A DNA stretch of 64,000 nucleotides, taken from assembly GCF_947500065.1 (NCBI RefSeq), contig NZ_CANMQT010000004.1:186001-250000 (forward strand). The letters are read 5' to 3'. Shown in pieces: positions 8,671-17,399 of the stretch (position 1 is the first letter of the stretch; each line of letters begins with the position of its first letter). Made by a program: the position numbers and the translations under genes. Under the pieces are notes generated by a model that worked only from the letters and a program-made list of their open reading frames with translations, was not told the origin of the DNA and made no database searches. The DNA is from an uncultured Aquimarina sp. (GTDB taxonomy: Bacteria; Bacteroidota; Bacteroidia; Flavobacteriales; Flavobacteriaceae).

Positions 8671-9060
8671 CTAAAGTTTAGAATTCCTGTTTCTAATCGA
8701 TAAGACCACATTTGCGATAAAAATAATCAAAGAAATTAACCCAACAACCAGAATGATTTCGAATTGAATATTTTTAGAAGAAATAATTAAGGATAAAACT
8801 ATTAATCCTACATGAATTATGGATAAGACTTCTCTGGTTTTTATTCTTATGAGTTGTAATATTCCATATCCAACTAAAAAAAACAACCACAAAGAAGGTT
8901 CAAAAAAGTAGAATAAGTTCATAATATTTGAACCCCATCCACCTGTTTGATTAATTCCAGTTGGGAACCTTACTCCTGCAATAAAAAAATGAAAAATCAG
9001 ATAGATAATCCCAACTAATAGGAACATTGTTTTTTCAAATACGTTTTTAAGAAGTACCAT
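8671..9060 (-). CDS. Small four-helix membrane protein of unknown function
   Basis: A 129-residue protein with about four predicted transmembrane segments (MFLLVGIIYLIFHFFIAGV; PSLWLFFLVGYGILQLI; VLSIIHVGLIVLSLIISS; IILVVGLISLIIFIANVVL). It ends in a short basic tail. No family was recognised. It lies 15 bases downstream of the cytosine deaminase gene on the same strand and could be cotranscribed with it, although there is no obvious functional link. Confidence 0.7.
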   Translation of the reverse strand: MVLLKNVFEKTMFLLVGIIYLIFHFFIAGVRFPTGINQTGGWGSNIMNLFYFFEPSLWLFFLVGYGILQLIRIKTREVLSIIHVGLIVLSLIISSKNIQFEIILVVGLISLIIFIANVVLSIRNRNSKL

Positions 9061-9075
9061 AATATTAGATTAGAT

Positions 9076-9513
9076 TCACTCCCCAATATCTTCATTCCAG
9101 ATTTCGGGTTTATTTTTTATAAATGTATTCATCAAATCTTCACATTCCTTGTTATCTAGAACAATCACTTCTACTCCATTTTCTTTTAATAATGCTTCAG
9201 ATCCTAAAAACGTTTTATTCTCACCGATAACCACTTTGGGGATTCCATACAATAGTATCGCACCCGTACACATAGGACAAGGTGATAAAGTGGTATATAA
9301 AGTACATTTCTTATAAACAGCTGCTGGTTGTCTTCCTGCATTTTCGAAAGCATCCATTTCTCCGTGCAATACTACACTACCTTGCTGTACTCTTTTGTTA
9401 TGACCACCACCGAGAATTTTGTCTTCATATACAATGACTGATCCAATAGGCACACCACCTTCTTCTAGTCCTTTTTTAGCTTCATCTATCGCAGCTTGCA
9501 TAAATTCATTCAT
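9076..9513 (-). CDS. Cytosine deaminase, yeast Fcy1-type
   Basis: A 145-residue zinc deaminase of the CDA superfamily. The motifs HGEMDAFENAG (zinc His and proton-shuttle Glu) and LSPCPMCTGAILLYGIP (two zinc cysteines) are complete. Over its whole length it follows the yeast cytosine deaminase more closely than tRNA-adenosine deaminase TadA or guanine deaminase, including EEGGVPIG, the CTLYTTLSPC stretch, GENKTF in place of GENVNF, and the C-terminal WNEDIGE. From this I infer hydrolysis of cytosine to uracil for pyrimidine salvage. Recognition rests on remembered yeast sequence, not an alignment run. Confidence 0.85.
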   Translation of the reverse strand: MNEFMQAAIDEAKKGLEEGGVPIGSVIVYEDKILGGGHNKRVQQGSVVLHGEMDAFENAGRQPAAVYKKCTLYTTLSPCPMCTGAILLYGIPKVVIGENKTFLGSEALLKENGVEVIVLDNKECEDLMNTFIKNKPEIWNEDIGE

Positions 9514-9608
9514 AGTGTTATTTATTATTAAAATGATGTTTTAAAACTAATTAAATATCTTATTAAAAAGGAAGTTTTGTCTTTAAAGTTAAGCTAATTG
9601 ATCACAAA

Positions 9609-10361
9609 TTATGCTATCAAATCTTCAATCTTATCAGCAACAGAACCACGTTCACCTATTCTAATAATTCCCAAAATAACTCTTGCAATAAATCCGGGGT
9701 TCGTTATTATTGAACCATTTTTTGTTACTTTTTGATCTCTTTCTGTGATATATAATTTTAATTGATCCTCAGGTGTACCTGCTAACTGTTTTGCAAATTT
9801 CCAAGCTCCATCCCTAGCCAGTTCCATGCTGAAATCGACAAAAAAGTTATCTGCCTTACGAAGAAATTTTAGGATTTTTTTTAGTGTTGGCCAGATATCT
9901 GCCAAATCATTTTCTACCTCGATTACCAAAGATGATAGAATCTCATTGATTTTATCAAAATCACTTTTCAGGTCTTCAATATTTTTTCCTTTAGACACTT
10001 CGGCTGCAGCAATACCCAGGTCCAAGTTAATATGCGCATTTATACCAATCAATAGGTGCTGCAAAACTATTGGCCAATAATCTTTAGATAAATCAAAAGC
10101 AATTTTCCAAGAATCTGTAATCGGGTTATTATTCTGATATGCGGTATATGCATCTAGGTACCTACTGGCAAAGATTACATCAAGTTTTTCCATTCTTGGA
10201 CCATCATCAAAAAAATTATTCGCGATTCCTTCTTTAACCTTAATGGTAACTCTTCTATATAAAGCCGCAAAATATCCTAATGGGTTATTACTAGTTTGTG
10301 ATGTTTTAATGATATCATCTAAAGAACTGATGACATCGTCAATGGTTTTGATTGGTTTCAA
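9609..10361 (-). CDS. DUF5995 family protein
   Basis: A 250-residue, mostly helical protein without signal peptide. The segment VLQHLLIGINAHINLDLG is the family hallmark of DUF5995, a widespread but uncharacterised family. Internal conserved-looking features are the basic and aromatic stretch FAALYRRVTIKVKEGI and FFDDGPRMEKLDVIFASRY. The reading frame starts at TTG (10359-10361), since an in-frame stop lies 12 codons or fewer upstream and no ATG is available. The gap to the divergent PagL-like gene is 156 bases. Function unknown. Confidence 0.8.
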   Translation of the reverse strand: MKPIKTIDDVISSLDDIIKTSQTSNNPLGYFAALYRRVTIKVKEGIANNFFDDGPRMEKLDVIFASRYLDAYTAYQNNNPITDSWKIAFDLSKDYWPIVLQHLLIGINAHINLDLGIAAAEVSKGKNIEDLKSDFDKINEILSSLVIEVENDLADIWPTLKKILKFLRKADNFFVDFSMELARDGAWKFAKQLAGTPEDQLKLYITERDQKVTKNGSIITNPGFIARVILGIIRIGERGSVADKIEDLIA

Positions 10362-10517
10362 GTTATAGTTTTATAATATTACTAATGTACTAATAATTCT
10401 AATTGCATACTGAAATTTCCCGTGTTAACGAGTAACCTTTAGCGTATTAGAATAAATTCAATATTCCATTTTAACCCAGCGTAATTTTCAGTAAATTTAA
10501 TAACACATTGATTTACA

Positions 10518-11600
10518 ATGAAAAAGATTATAGGATTCTTAGTGACAACATTCATTTGTACTGTTCTTGGAGCACAAGTAAATCCTTCTTTTTATGGAGT
10601 AAAATCGCATTATGGTTTCATCATAGCACATTCACCAGAATTAAAACCTATTTCACAAACAAATCCTTATGGTCTGCAAGTGGAATACAGTTGGTTAAAG
10701 ACAAGCGATAAGGCTTGGAAAACTTGTTTCTGTTATGGTAGGAGTGGTGTTTCATTTGCATATTTTAATTATGCAAATCCCAAGATTTTAGGTAGTTCTT
10801 ACAATTTAATGTACTTCGTAGAGCCTTATTTCACATATCAAGGTCCTTTTAAATTTTCTTTGAGAGGTTCTATAGGAATCACATATCTCGATAAAAAATT
10901 CGATGAAGAAACAAATCCTGAGAATCTACTTTTTAGCACAAATTTTAGCTTTTACTTAGCTTTATCTCTTAATCTTAACTATCATATCAATAACAACTAT
11001 TCCATTAACCTATCTACTAACTATAATCACATTTCTAATGGAGGACAGAAGCAACCTAATAAAGGAATGAATTTCCCAACGCTGTCTATAGGAATCGATA
11101 AAGTAATTAATAATACTCCTTTAAAAAGAAAACCCAGATCCTTGCGTTCTTATGATACATCTCTGGATTATTACTTGGGTTCATTTGCTAGTTTGCGATC
11201 ATCTGATAGAGAGGCGGAAGCCACTAATCATCTTTTGATTGGATTTATGGGCGGAATCCTAAAACCTATATCCGGTATCAATGGGTTAAATGCGGGAATA
11301 GAGTTTTGGTATGATTATTCTGACCGAGAGATCGCTAAACAACAAAATATCAATGATTCTGCTTTTTCCTCGGCAATTACAGCAGGGCATCATTTTTCTA
11401 TTGGTCATTTTTATTTTCTACAGCAGTTTGGCTTTTACCTAACTCGTCCAAAAAACATTCAGAGAAATTGGTTATACCAGCGGTATTCATTTTGGTATAG
11501 CATTGGATCTTCTAAACGTTGGACGATTGGTGGGTCTTTGATTGCCTATGGCAAGGTAGCAGATCATATGGATGGTAGATTGATATACTTGATTAATTGA
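10518..11600 (+). CDS. Acyloxyacyl hydrolase / PagL-like lipid A deacylase, outer-membrane barrel
   Basis: A 360-residue exported protein (signal MKKIIGFLVTTFICTVLGAQ). The first half matches the PagL family, outer-membrane beta-barrel enzymes that remove the 3-O acyl chain from lipid A. The key H-x-S-N segment is present as YNHISNGG (about residues 170-177), followed by PNKGMNFPTLSIG. The family is about 150-180 residues, so this protein is twice the usual length. Its second half, after a basic linker (KRKPRSLRSYD), again shows alternating aromatic strands (FLLQQFGFYL, WLYQRYSFWYSIG), perhaps extra barrel strands. The C-terminus ends in Asn, not Phe. Enzyme activity is inferred from family only. 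Confidence 0.78.
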   Translation: MKKIIGFLVTTFICTVLGAQVNPSFYGVKSHYGFIIAHSPELKPISQTNPYGLQVEYSWLKTSDKAWKTCFCYGRSGVSFAYFNYANPKILGSSYNLMYFVEPYFTYQGPFKFSLRGSIGITYLDKKFDEETNPENLLFSTNFSFYLALSLNLNYHINNNYSINLSTNYNHISNGGQKQPNKGMNFPTLSIGIDKVINNTPLKRKPRSLRSYDTSLDYYLGSFASLRSSDREAEATNHLLIGFMGGILKPISGINGLNAGIEFWYDYSDREIAKQQNINDSAFSSAITAGHHFSIGHFYFLQQFGFYLTRPKNIQRNWLYQRYSFWYSIGSSKRWTIGGSLIAYGKVADHMDGRLIYLIN

Positions 11601-11621
11601 TCTATAGTTTTGTCTCTTAGT

Positions 11622-12212
11622 CTATTCTATCATTTTCTTTTTTAACTCAATGATTTCTAACAAAATTCTTATTTCTTTTTTAATATTTTTTCGGATAGCA
11701 ATAAAAGGAATTATCGCACCGATGATGTAAGAAACATCAATTAAAACCATTTGCCAGGTTTCAAAATACAAACTAAACTCTGGAGTAATCATATAAAAAC
11801 CTATCGTATATAAGCTTATGATACCAAGCGTTACTGGTCCATGAATAGTTTTTCTAAAATTATAAAAAGTAATAGTATCATTAGTCGTCTGTAAGGCATC
11901 ATCCACCATATTTATTTTTTTTGCTTTAGATACACTAATGATTTCAATTACAATTCGCAGGAATAACCCACCTATCATCAATCCTACTCCTACTCTACTT
12001 AATATCGCTCTCACGGGAGCCACAAAATGGAAAAAAACAATTATTCCTATTAAAACAATGGATAACACAAGGATATTTCCATAATGAAACCGTGTACTCC
12101 AGCTTTTCTTTTTTCTTATTGATGAGAACAAACCATTGTTATCTTCTGGGTTCTCAATATTGTTTTGATCTTTTTGCCATTGATTTTGCAATGCTTCAAA
12201 TTCGTTACTCAT
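11622..12212 (-). CDS. Four-helix membrane protein, putative anti-sigma partner
   Basis: A 196-residue protein with a polar N-terminal 45 residues (QNQWQKDQ motif, SIRKKKSW) followed by four hydrophobic helices (ILVLSIVLIGIIVFFHFV; VGVGLMIGGLFLRIVIEII; LGIISLYTIGFYMI; VLIDVSYIIGAIIPFIAI) and a basic amphipathic end. Its first codons overlap the ECF sigma factor gene by 8 bases. A small cytosolic head on a membrane anchor encoded directly after an ECF sigma factor suggests it holds the sigma factor inactive. No zinc-binding ZAS motif is visible, so this role is inference from position. Confidence 0.72.
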   Translation of the reverse strand: MSNEFEALQNQWQKDQNNIENPEDNNGLFSSIRKKKSWSTRFHYGNILVLSIVLIGIIVFFHFVAPVRAILSRVGVGLMIGGLFLRIVIEIISVSKAKKINMVDDALQTTNDTITFYNFRKTIHGPVTLGIISLYTIGFYMITPEFSLYFETWQMVLIDVSYIIGAIIPFIAIRKNIKKEIRILLEIIELKKKMIE

Positions 12213-12699
12213 GATCCAATATTTTTTTAAGTCTTTTTTTTATCCTATGAATTTTCACCCTTACATTCGTCGATTTTATACCCATTATTTCAGATATATC
12301 ATCATAACCCTGTCCATCTAAAACCATCATAATTAATAATCGATCTAATTCTTCTAACGTACCTATAGCGCGATATAAACTATGATTTTGATCCGAAGTG
12401 GCCTCATAAGATTCTTCGGTCAGTGCATGTTCTACTTTCTCTATAGATACCTTTTTCTTGTTTTTTTCTTTTCTAATATATTGTAAACAAGTATTAACAG
12501 TAATTCTATATACCCAAGTCTTATGAGTAGATTTACCTTTAAAACTATCCATCGCATTCCAGATGTTGATAAATATTTCTTGTGTTAGATCATTGGCTAA
12601 ATCAGCATCACCTTTCATATAACCCAGACACATTTGTACTACCATGGGATAACATTGCTTGTATATCGTTTGGAAAAACTCTTGATTCTTCTTACTCAT
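12205..12699 (-). CDS. ECF-type RNA polymerase sigma factor
   Basis: A 164-residue sigma-70 protein with only regions 2 and 4. Region 2 shows DLTQEIFINIWNAMDSFKG (promoter -10 and core binding) and TWVYRITVNTCLQYIRKEK. Region 4 is the HTH segment LDGQGYDDISEIMGIKSTNV. It overlaps the hydrolase gene upstream and the membrane-protein gene downstream by 8 bases each, so all three are translationally coupled. The set is most likely self-regulated, as usual for ECF systems. Target genes cannot be named from sequence alone. Confidence 0.93.
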   Translation of the reverse strand: MSKKNQEFFQTIYKQCYPMVVQMCLGYMKGDADLANDLTQEIFINIWNAMDSFKGKSTHKTWVYRITVNTCLQYIRKEKNKKKVSIEKVEHALTEESYEATSDQNHSLYRAIGTLEELDRLLIMMVLDGQGYDDISEIMGIKSTNVRVKIHRIKKRLKKILDHE

Positions 12700-13531
12700 T
12701 TACCAAGAACGTATTTACTTTTTCGTAGAATAATTCTGGTTGGTCGAACATAATGAAATGTTTGCTATCCGGTATCATTTCTATAGTTTTATTAGATAAA
12801 GTGGCATATTGTTTTTCATAATTTTCTTTTGCAATTTCTATTGTAGGAAAAGCTGCTCCTAAAATCAAAGTTTTTGCCATTACCAGATTCAGTACTTTTC
12901 TAAGATCTAATTTCAAAAGATCTGTATATCCGTACACATATGTTTCTCTATCGGCTTTTAGTATCCAGTTAAGTAACGCATCAACTTTATCCTTTTCATT
13001 TGTCATATTTTGAGCCATCATCATGGCTGTTTGCTTAAACTGAGTCTCATTCATAGCCAGCATTTGCTTATTATAAGGGCTTTCATATTGAATCTGGCTT
13101 TCTGGAACACCCGGCATCATTAATTCACGCATACATGGTATGGAGTCTACAATAACGAGGTTTTTTATCCTATTAGGTAACGTTGCCGCTAAATCTATTG
13201 CAAGATTTCCTCCCATACTATGACCAATAATAACTACATTGGTTAACTTCTTTTTTTTAATATATGTGATTAATTCCTTTTTAATGGTATCGTACCAAGG
13301 CATCGCAATCGGAGCATTACCATCAAACCCTGCGTATGATATTAAATGATTCTCATGATTACCTTTTAGATGAGTTACAGTTTCATCCCAAATTGAACCT
13401 GGGTTGGTAAAACCAGGCAAAAACAGAATGGGATTTCCGTTTCCTGATACCTCCACAGTAATTGCAGGTGCCTGACTAAAAGCTAGATTAACGATTGCGA
13501 ATAAAATGAGTGTAACTCTAAAATTTTTCAT
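12692..13531 (-). CDS. Secreted alpha/beta hydrolase
   Basis: The ATG at 13531 gives a signal peptide (MKNFRVTLILFAIVNLAFSQ); the frame is open further upstream, but that extension begins with polar, Cys-containing sequence. The mature protein is an alpha/beta hydrolase: oxyanion segment ILFLPGFTNPGSIWDE, nucleophile elbow GHSMGGNLA, probable acid Asp in the strand after LILGAAFP, and a C-terminal His in DSKHFIMFDQ. The substrate is unknown; esterase or lactonase activity are both possible. It is the first gene of the overlapping unit with the ECF sigma factor and a membrane protein, which is an unusual partner for such a regulator. Confidence 0.87.
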   Translation of the reverse strand: MKNFRVTLILFAIVNLAFSQAPAITVEVSGNGNPILFLPGFTNPGSIWDETVTHLKGNHENHLISYAGFDGNAPIAMPWYDTIKKELITYIKKKKLTNVVIIGHSMGGNLAIDLAATLPNRIKNLVIVDSIPCMRELMMPGVPESQIQYESPYNKQMLAMNETQFKQTAMMMAQNMTNEKDKVDALLNWILKADRETYVYGYTDLLKLDLRKVLNLVMAKTLILGAAFPTIEIAKENYEKQYATLSNKTIEMIPDSKHFIMFDQPELFYEKVNTFLVNE

Positions 13532-13776
13532 GATGTTTTGTTTTTGATTTTCCCTTTGATGCAAAAGGTTACAAATTGTTACATCACATTTCAAAAAAAA
13601 TATTTTTTTTTTTTAATACTGTAAATTAGCTTTCAAAAAAATAGTTGCGCATCACGATCAATAACTTATAGAATTGTTATTTTTTTAGCATAGGATTACT
13701 GTCATTCGAACAGTTAGCTGTATGAGAGGATATATTGGAAAAATTACCTGTTTTTAAACACAATGATTGTTGACGA

Positions 13777-13995
13777 TTATTTTTTAATCGATTTAAGGTA
13801 TAATCGCTCTACCTTTTCTCTTGCCCAAGGTGTTTTCCTTAGAAATTTAAGACTGGATTTTACAGATGGGTCGTTTTTAAAACATTGAATATTTATGTTC
13901 TCAGCTAATTCTTCCCAACTATATTCAGATACCAGATATTCCAAAATATCTACCAACTTAACTCCGTGTAATGGATTATTCAATTGCTCTTTCAT
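13777..13995 (-). CDS. VF530 (DUF2132) family small DNA-binding-like protein
   Basis: A 72-residue protein that matches the VF530/DUF2132 family end to end: [40 protein letters not shown] and a basic C-terminus ([10 protein letters not shown]). The family is compact, helical and named after a Vibrio fischeri structure; a nucleic-acid-binding role has been proposed, but it is not established. The gene stands alone with long flanking gaps. No signal peptide. Confidence 0.92.
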   Translation of the reverse strand: MKEQLNNPLHGVKLVDILEYLVSEYSWEELAENINIQCFKNDPSVKSSLKFLRKTPWAREKVERLYLKSIKK

Positions 13996-14410
13996 ATTTT
14001 TTACATTATAGATGCTAAAATAATACTGATTGTCACCTGCATACTCTTTATTTTTATCATTTCTATTACTCTCAAATATTCGATTTCAATTTTAATAAGA
14101 CAGCTAAGAACCTTCATTGTTAACTACTATTAGAGGTAGGGTATATTATCTAGTTATGCGTTTTATATTAAAAAAGTATATTATGGGATTTTTACAAACA
14201 CATTTTAAATTGAATTTTAAGCTTATTATGAGTTTTATAAAACAATTACCTTCTTCTGGCGGTTATGCCTTAAGAAGATAGATTTATAATAAGTAAAAAA
14301 CAACTATCAATTATCCTGCAGTAAAATCAGAATTACTAATGTATTCTAGCGATTTTTCTTAATAAGGCTATTTTATATATACTTATTTCCAGACAGGACT
14401 TTCATAACAT
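13996..14410. other. Intergenic region, no gene recognised
   Basis: Over 400 AT-rich bases between the VF530 gene and the terminator of the cold-shock gene. I see no reading frame with coding character and no strong hairpin here. Confidence 0.5.
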
Positions 14411-14440
14411 AAAAAAAGCCTATCAAAATTGATAGGCTTG
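14411..14440 (-). terminator. Intrinsic terminator of the cold-shock gene
   Basis: An 11-bp perfect stem (AAGCCTATCAA / TTGATAGGCTT) with a 2-base AA centre, so a slightly opened loop in practice. The A run at 14411-14417 gives T7 on the minus strand, 28 bases after the stop codon. Confidence 0.85.
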
Positions 14441-14467
14441 TGTTTTAAAAAAGTTATGTAGTATATA

Positions 14468-14659
14468 TTAAATTACTTTTACATTTACTGCGTTTAAACC
14501 CTTTTTACCTTCTTGTAGATCAAATTCAACTGCATCGCCTTCACGAATTTCGTCTACTAATCCTGAAATGTGTACAAAATGTTCTTTGTTTGAACCTTCC
14601 TCTGTTATGAATCCAAATCCTTTGGCGTCATTGAAGAATTTTACTGTTCCTTTGTTCAT
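14468..14659 (-). CDS. Cold-shock domain protein (CspA family)
   Basis: A 63-residue single OB-fold protein, the standard length. Both RNA-binding motifs are present: RNP1 KGFGFITEEG and RNP2-like HFVHISGL. These proteins bind single-stranded RNA or DNA and melt secondary structure, and act as RNA chaperones during cold or growth shifts. The gene is monocistronic with its own terminator. The leader of a few dozen bases is very AT-rich, and no classical long cold-shock box was recognised. Confidence 0.95.
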   Translation of the reverse strand: MNKGTVKFFNDAKGFGFITEEGSNKEHFVHISGLVDEIREGDAVEFDLQEGKKGLNAVNVKVI

Positions 14660-15088
14660 TGTTAAAATTTAAATTAATTACTTATTGATAAACAAAGATG
14701 ATGCCAGAAATAATTTAGTATTATTATCATTTAACACCTCTTCGTTAGTTGTAAAGCTACGAATAATAATTTTATATCATTTACGGTAATACCATTGATT
14801 GTTTGTTAGATTTTGATTCTTGCCTATTATATCTACTTTATTTTATATATCAATAATTATTTAAAATGGATTGAAAGTATCCTCTTGACCAAGAATGATA
14901 GCTAGATAAAAAGAGTTTTTGTTTTTTTATTCTGATTATCATAAAAGGTAACAAATTGGTATTGTCTTTGATCTATAATAAACAAAAGGTCCATTTTGGA
15001 TCAAGACTATTTGAAAAACAACAAAAAAAAGTTAACTTTATTAGTCGTCAAAGGGAAAAATATTACGCAAATCCAACTCATCAAAACA
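14660..15088. other. Divergent intergenic region between csp and MORN-repeat genes
   Basis: 429 bases. It must hold the promoters of both neighbours. CATCTTTG on the minus strand (14700-14693) matches the TAnnTTTG -7 box except at one base and could serve the cold-shock gene. The frame open from 14996 is treated as untranslated leader of the next gene. Confidence 0.45.
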
Positions 15089-16024
15089 ATGAAAAATTCA
15101 CACATTATCTTTATTGGTTTACTACTTGTTACTTTTATCACAAAGGGACAAACTCCTATTCAGGGAGGTTATATAGAACTCACTAAAGATGAATACACTG
15201 AGCTTATTGAAGTAGATCAAGAAAACGAACTTGATGGTAAATATTATGTAAGAGAATTTAAAGACAAAAAACTGATCGCCATACATAAAATTCAATATCG
15301 AAAAGGAAAAAAACATGGAGAATGGGTACATTTTTTGATTTTCCGAAAAAAGGGAACTTTGGATTTATCAACAGTAGAAAACTATGAGGATAATCAAAGA
15401 AATGGATATTATTATAATTCGGATAACGGCTTTACTTTTACAGAAGAAGGGTATTATGAAAAAGGCAAAAAAATAGGCTTATGGAATGTTACTAAAGGGA
15501 CTTCTAAAGAAAAGATCAACTATAAGAATGGGAAAAAACATGGGGATTATTGGCGTCAAGATGCATCTGGTGTTATTGTAAAAGGAACCTATAAAAAAGG
15601 GCAGAAACTTGATAATTGGACCATAGAAGATCTTTCTGGTAATACGAGAACGGATAAAGAAGGTACTAGTGCAGCCTTAATTTCTGAAACTTCTATTAAG
15701 ACGACTGGTGTGCAAACAATTGAAGGTGTTATCCAAAAACCAGATGGATCGATTGTACCTATTGCTGTTGTGAAATTACAACTCACAGATTCTTCTTGTG
15801 CATATGCTTTTTCTGATTATGATGGTAAATTTAGTATGGAAATTAATACCGATAAGATTACACCAAACAGCTATTTCGAAATAGTAATAGAAGGGTTTCC
15901 TAAGAAAACAATTTCTTTCTCAGCATTCTCCAGTCAAAATACAATTGTCCTTGAAAAAGGAAGAAAAAAAATAAGCTATAACGAATATCGCAACTATTAT
16001 GAATCCATGAAAGATTGCCAGTAA
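15089..16024 (+). CDS. Exported MORN-repeat protein with carboxypeptidase regulatory-like domain
   Basis: The ATG at 15089 starts a signal peptide (MKNSHIIFIGLLLVTFITKG), so the longer in-frame start at 14996 was not used. The first 200 mature residues carry MORN-type repeats of the YwqK antitoxin-like class (YRKGKKHGEWVHF, YEKGKKIGLWNVTKG, YKNGKKHGDYWRQD, YKKGQKLDNWTIED). The C-terminal 90 residues form a CarboxypepD_reg-like beta sandwich (IEGVIQKPDGSIVPIAVVKL ... FSDYDGKFSMEI), a module common in Bacteroidetes outer-membrane proteins. There is no catalytic signature. The combination suggests a periplasmic or surface structural protein; no toxin partner is adjacent, so the YwqK name should not be read as a toxin-antitoxin call. 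Confidence 0.8.
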   Translation: MKNSHIIFIGLLLVTFITKGQTPIQGGYIELTKDEYTELIEVDQENELDGKYYVREFKDKKLIAIHKIQYRKGKKHGEWVHFLIFRKKGTLDLSTVENYEDNQRNGYYYNSDNGFTFTEEGYYEKGKKIGLWNVTKGTSKEKINYKNGKKHGDYWRQDASGVIVKGTYKKGQKLDNWTIEDLSGNTRTDKEGTSAALISETSIKTTGVQTIEGVIQKPDGSIVPIAVVKLQLTDSSCAYAFSDYDGKFSMEINTDKITPNSYFEIVIEGFPKKTISFSAFSSQNTIVLEKGRKKISYNEYRNYYESMKDCQ

Positions 16025-16112
16025 TAATATTGCACAAGAAAAATACTTTTAAAAAGTTAAATACTAATGTATTCAATTCTAAAAAGTTTTATCGAAAATC
16101 ATAACCCTATAT

Positions 16113-17390
16113 CTAATTAAGAATACGTCCTATTTTTTTTCGTAATAATGATTGTTCTAGTTTAGATTGTGTTAGTTCAATTGCTTGTTGATAGTACTCA
16201 ACCGCCTTATTAGGTAGCATCAATCGTTCGTGTATTTCTCCTAAAATAGCGTGGTACAAATAATATGTACTCATTATCTTATGGTTCTTTATTTTTTGTA
16301 TTGTTTTCAATACTTCCTCAGGGCCGTTTAGTTCGAGAATCACTAAACTCCTATTCAAAAAAACTATGGGATCATTATCTATCGTTAGTAAGAGATCATA
16401 ATAATTCAGTATTTCTTTCCAGTTGGTTGTAGCATAACTAGACGCTGTACAATGTTGATAAGCAATTGCTGCCTCTAAATGATACGTAGATAAAGATTCT
16501 CCAAAAGCTGATTGATTCAGATAATTACTGCCTTTAGCTATTAATTCTTTATTCCACAAATTTCTATCTTGATCAGAAAGCAATATTAATTCTCCCTGAT
16601 CGCTAATTCGGCTATCTATTCTAGCTGTATGAAAAAGCATTAAAGCCATCAGAGCGTACACTTCTGGCAATTGGGTGCGTTCATTATCCAACAAAGATTT
16701 ACATAACCATAGGGCTTGTGAAAGTAAATCCTTTCGTATCAATTGGTCATCATGTGTAGCATTATATCCTTCGTTAAACATCAGATAAATTGCACTTAAT
16801 ACTACTTTAGTCTTGGTGTTTATATCTTCTGGAAATGGTATTCTAGGTCGTATTTTATGTTTTCTAAAGTATTCTTTGGTTCGGTATAATCGCTTAGAGA
16901 TCGTATCTTCTGAGGTGAGAAAAGATCGTGCAACTTCTTTCGTACTAAATCCGCAAAGGGACTTTAGAATAAAAGTAATCTGATTTTCGGAAGAAATATC
17001 TGGGTGACAACAGGCATACATCATTCCTAAGAAATCATCTTGTATATGTTGTTCTTTCCAAAAATTATCCATCGTACTAGCCAATGTATATTCTGAAGTT
17101 AATAGTTTTCGTTCCGGATCTGAAAAATCTATAGTTTTACTATGTTTTTTTCTTCTTATGATATCAATTGCCTTATTTCGTGCGGTTCGATATAACCAGG
17201 CTTTAGGGTTATCTGGTATTCCTCTAAACTTCCAGGTTTCTAAAGCACTAACCAATGCGTCTTGCACTACATCTTCTGCCATTTCAATATTCTCGGTGCC
17301 GAAAATTTTAATCAAAACAGCAACCATCTTTCCAGACTCTTGTCTAAAAAGATGGTTTAAGGTAGTATCTATGTGATCTCTAGATTCCAA
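16113..17390 (-). CDS. ECF42-type sigma factor with C-terminal TPR-like extension (DUF6596)
   Basis: A 425-residue sigma factor. N-terminal sigma region 2 reads AEDVVQDALVSALETWKF and PKAWLYRTARNKAIDIIRRKK; region 4 lies around LCGFSTKEVARSFLTSEDTI. The remaining 240 residues are the DUF6596/TPR-like part typical of group ECF42 (LMFNEGYNATHDDQLIRKDL, AIAYQHCTAS, YYLYHAILGEIHERL). ECF42 sigma factors lack a normal anti-sigma factor, and the long C-terminal domain is thought to control them. They are encoded beside DGPF/YCII proteins, exactly as here. The start is TTG, 10 bases after the stop of the upstream DGPF gene, suggesting coupled translation. Confidence 0.92.
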   Translation of the reverse strand: MESRDHIDTTLNHLFRQESGKMVAVLIKIFGTENIEMAEDVVQDALVSALETWKFRGIPDNPKAWLYRTARNKAIDIIRRKKHSKTIDFSDPERKLLTSEYTLASTMDNFWKEQHIQDDFLGMMYACCHPDISSENQITFILKSLCGFSTKEVARSFLTSEDTISKRLYRTKEYFRKHKIRPRIPFPEDINTKTKVVLSAIYLMFNEGYNATHDDQLIRKDLLSQALWLCKSLLDNERTQLPEVYALMALMLFHTARIDSRISDQGELILLSDQDRNLWNKELIAKGSNYLNQSAFGESLSTYHLEAAIAYQHCTASSYATTNWKEILNYYDLLLTIDNDPIVFLNRSLVILELNGPEEVLKTIQKIKNHKIMSTYYLYHAILGEIHERLMLPNKAVEYYQQAIELTQSKLEQSLLRKKIGRILN

Positions 17391-17399
17391 CTATAACAG

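Noticed and set aside
15089-16024. Calling the MORN protein an antitoxin because of the YwqK-like repeats
   Set aside because: It has a signal peptide, a carboxypeptidase regulatory-like domain and no adjacent toxin gene.
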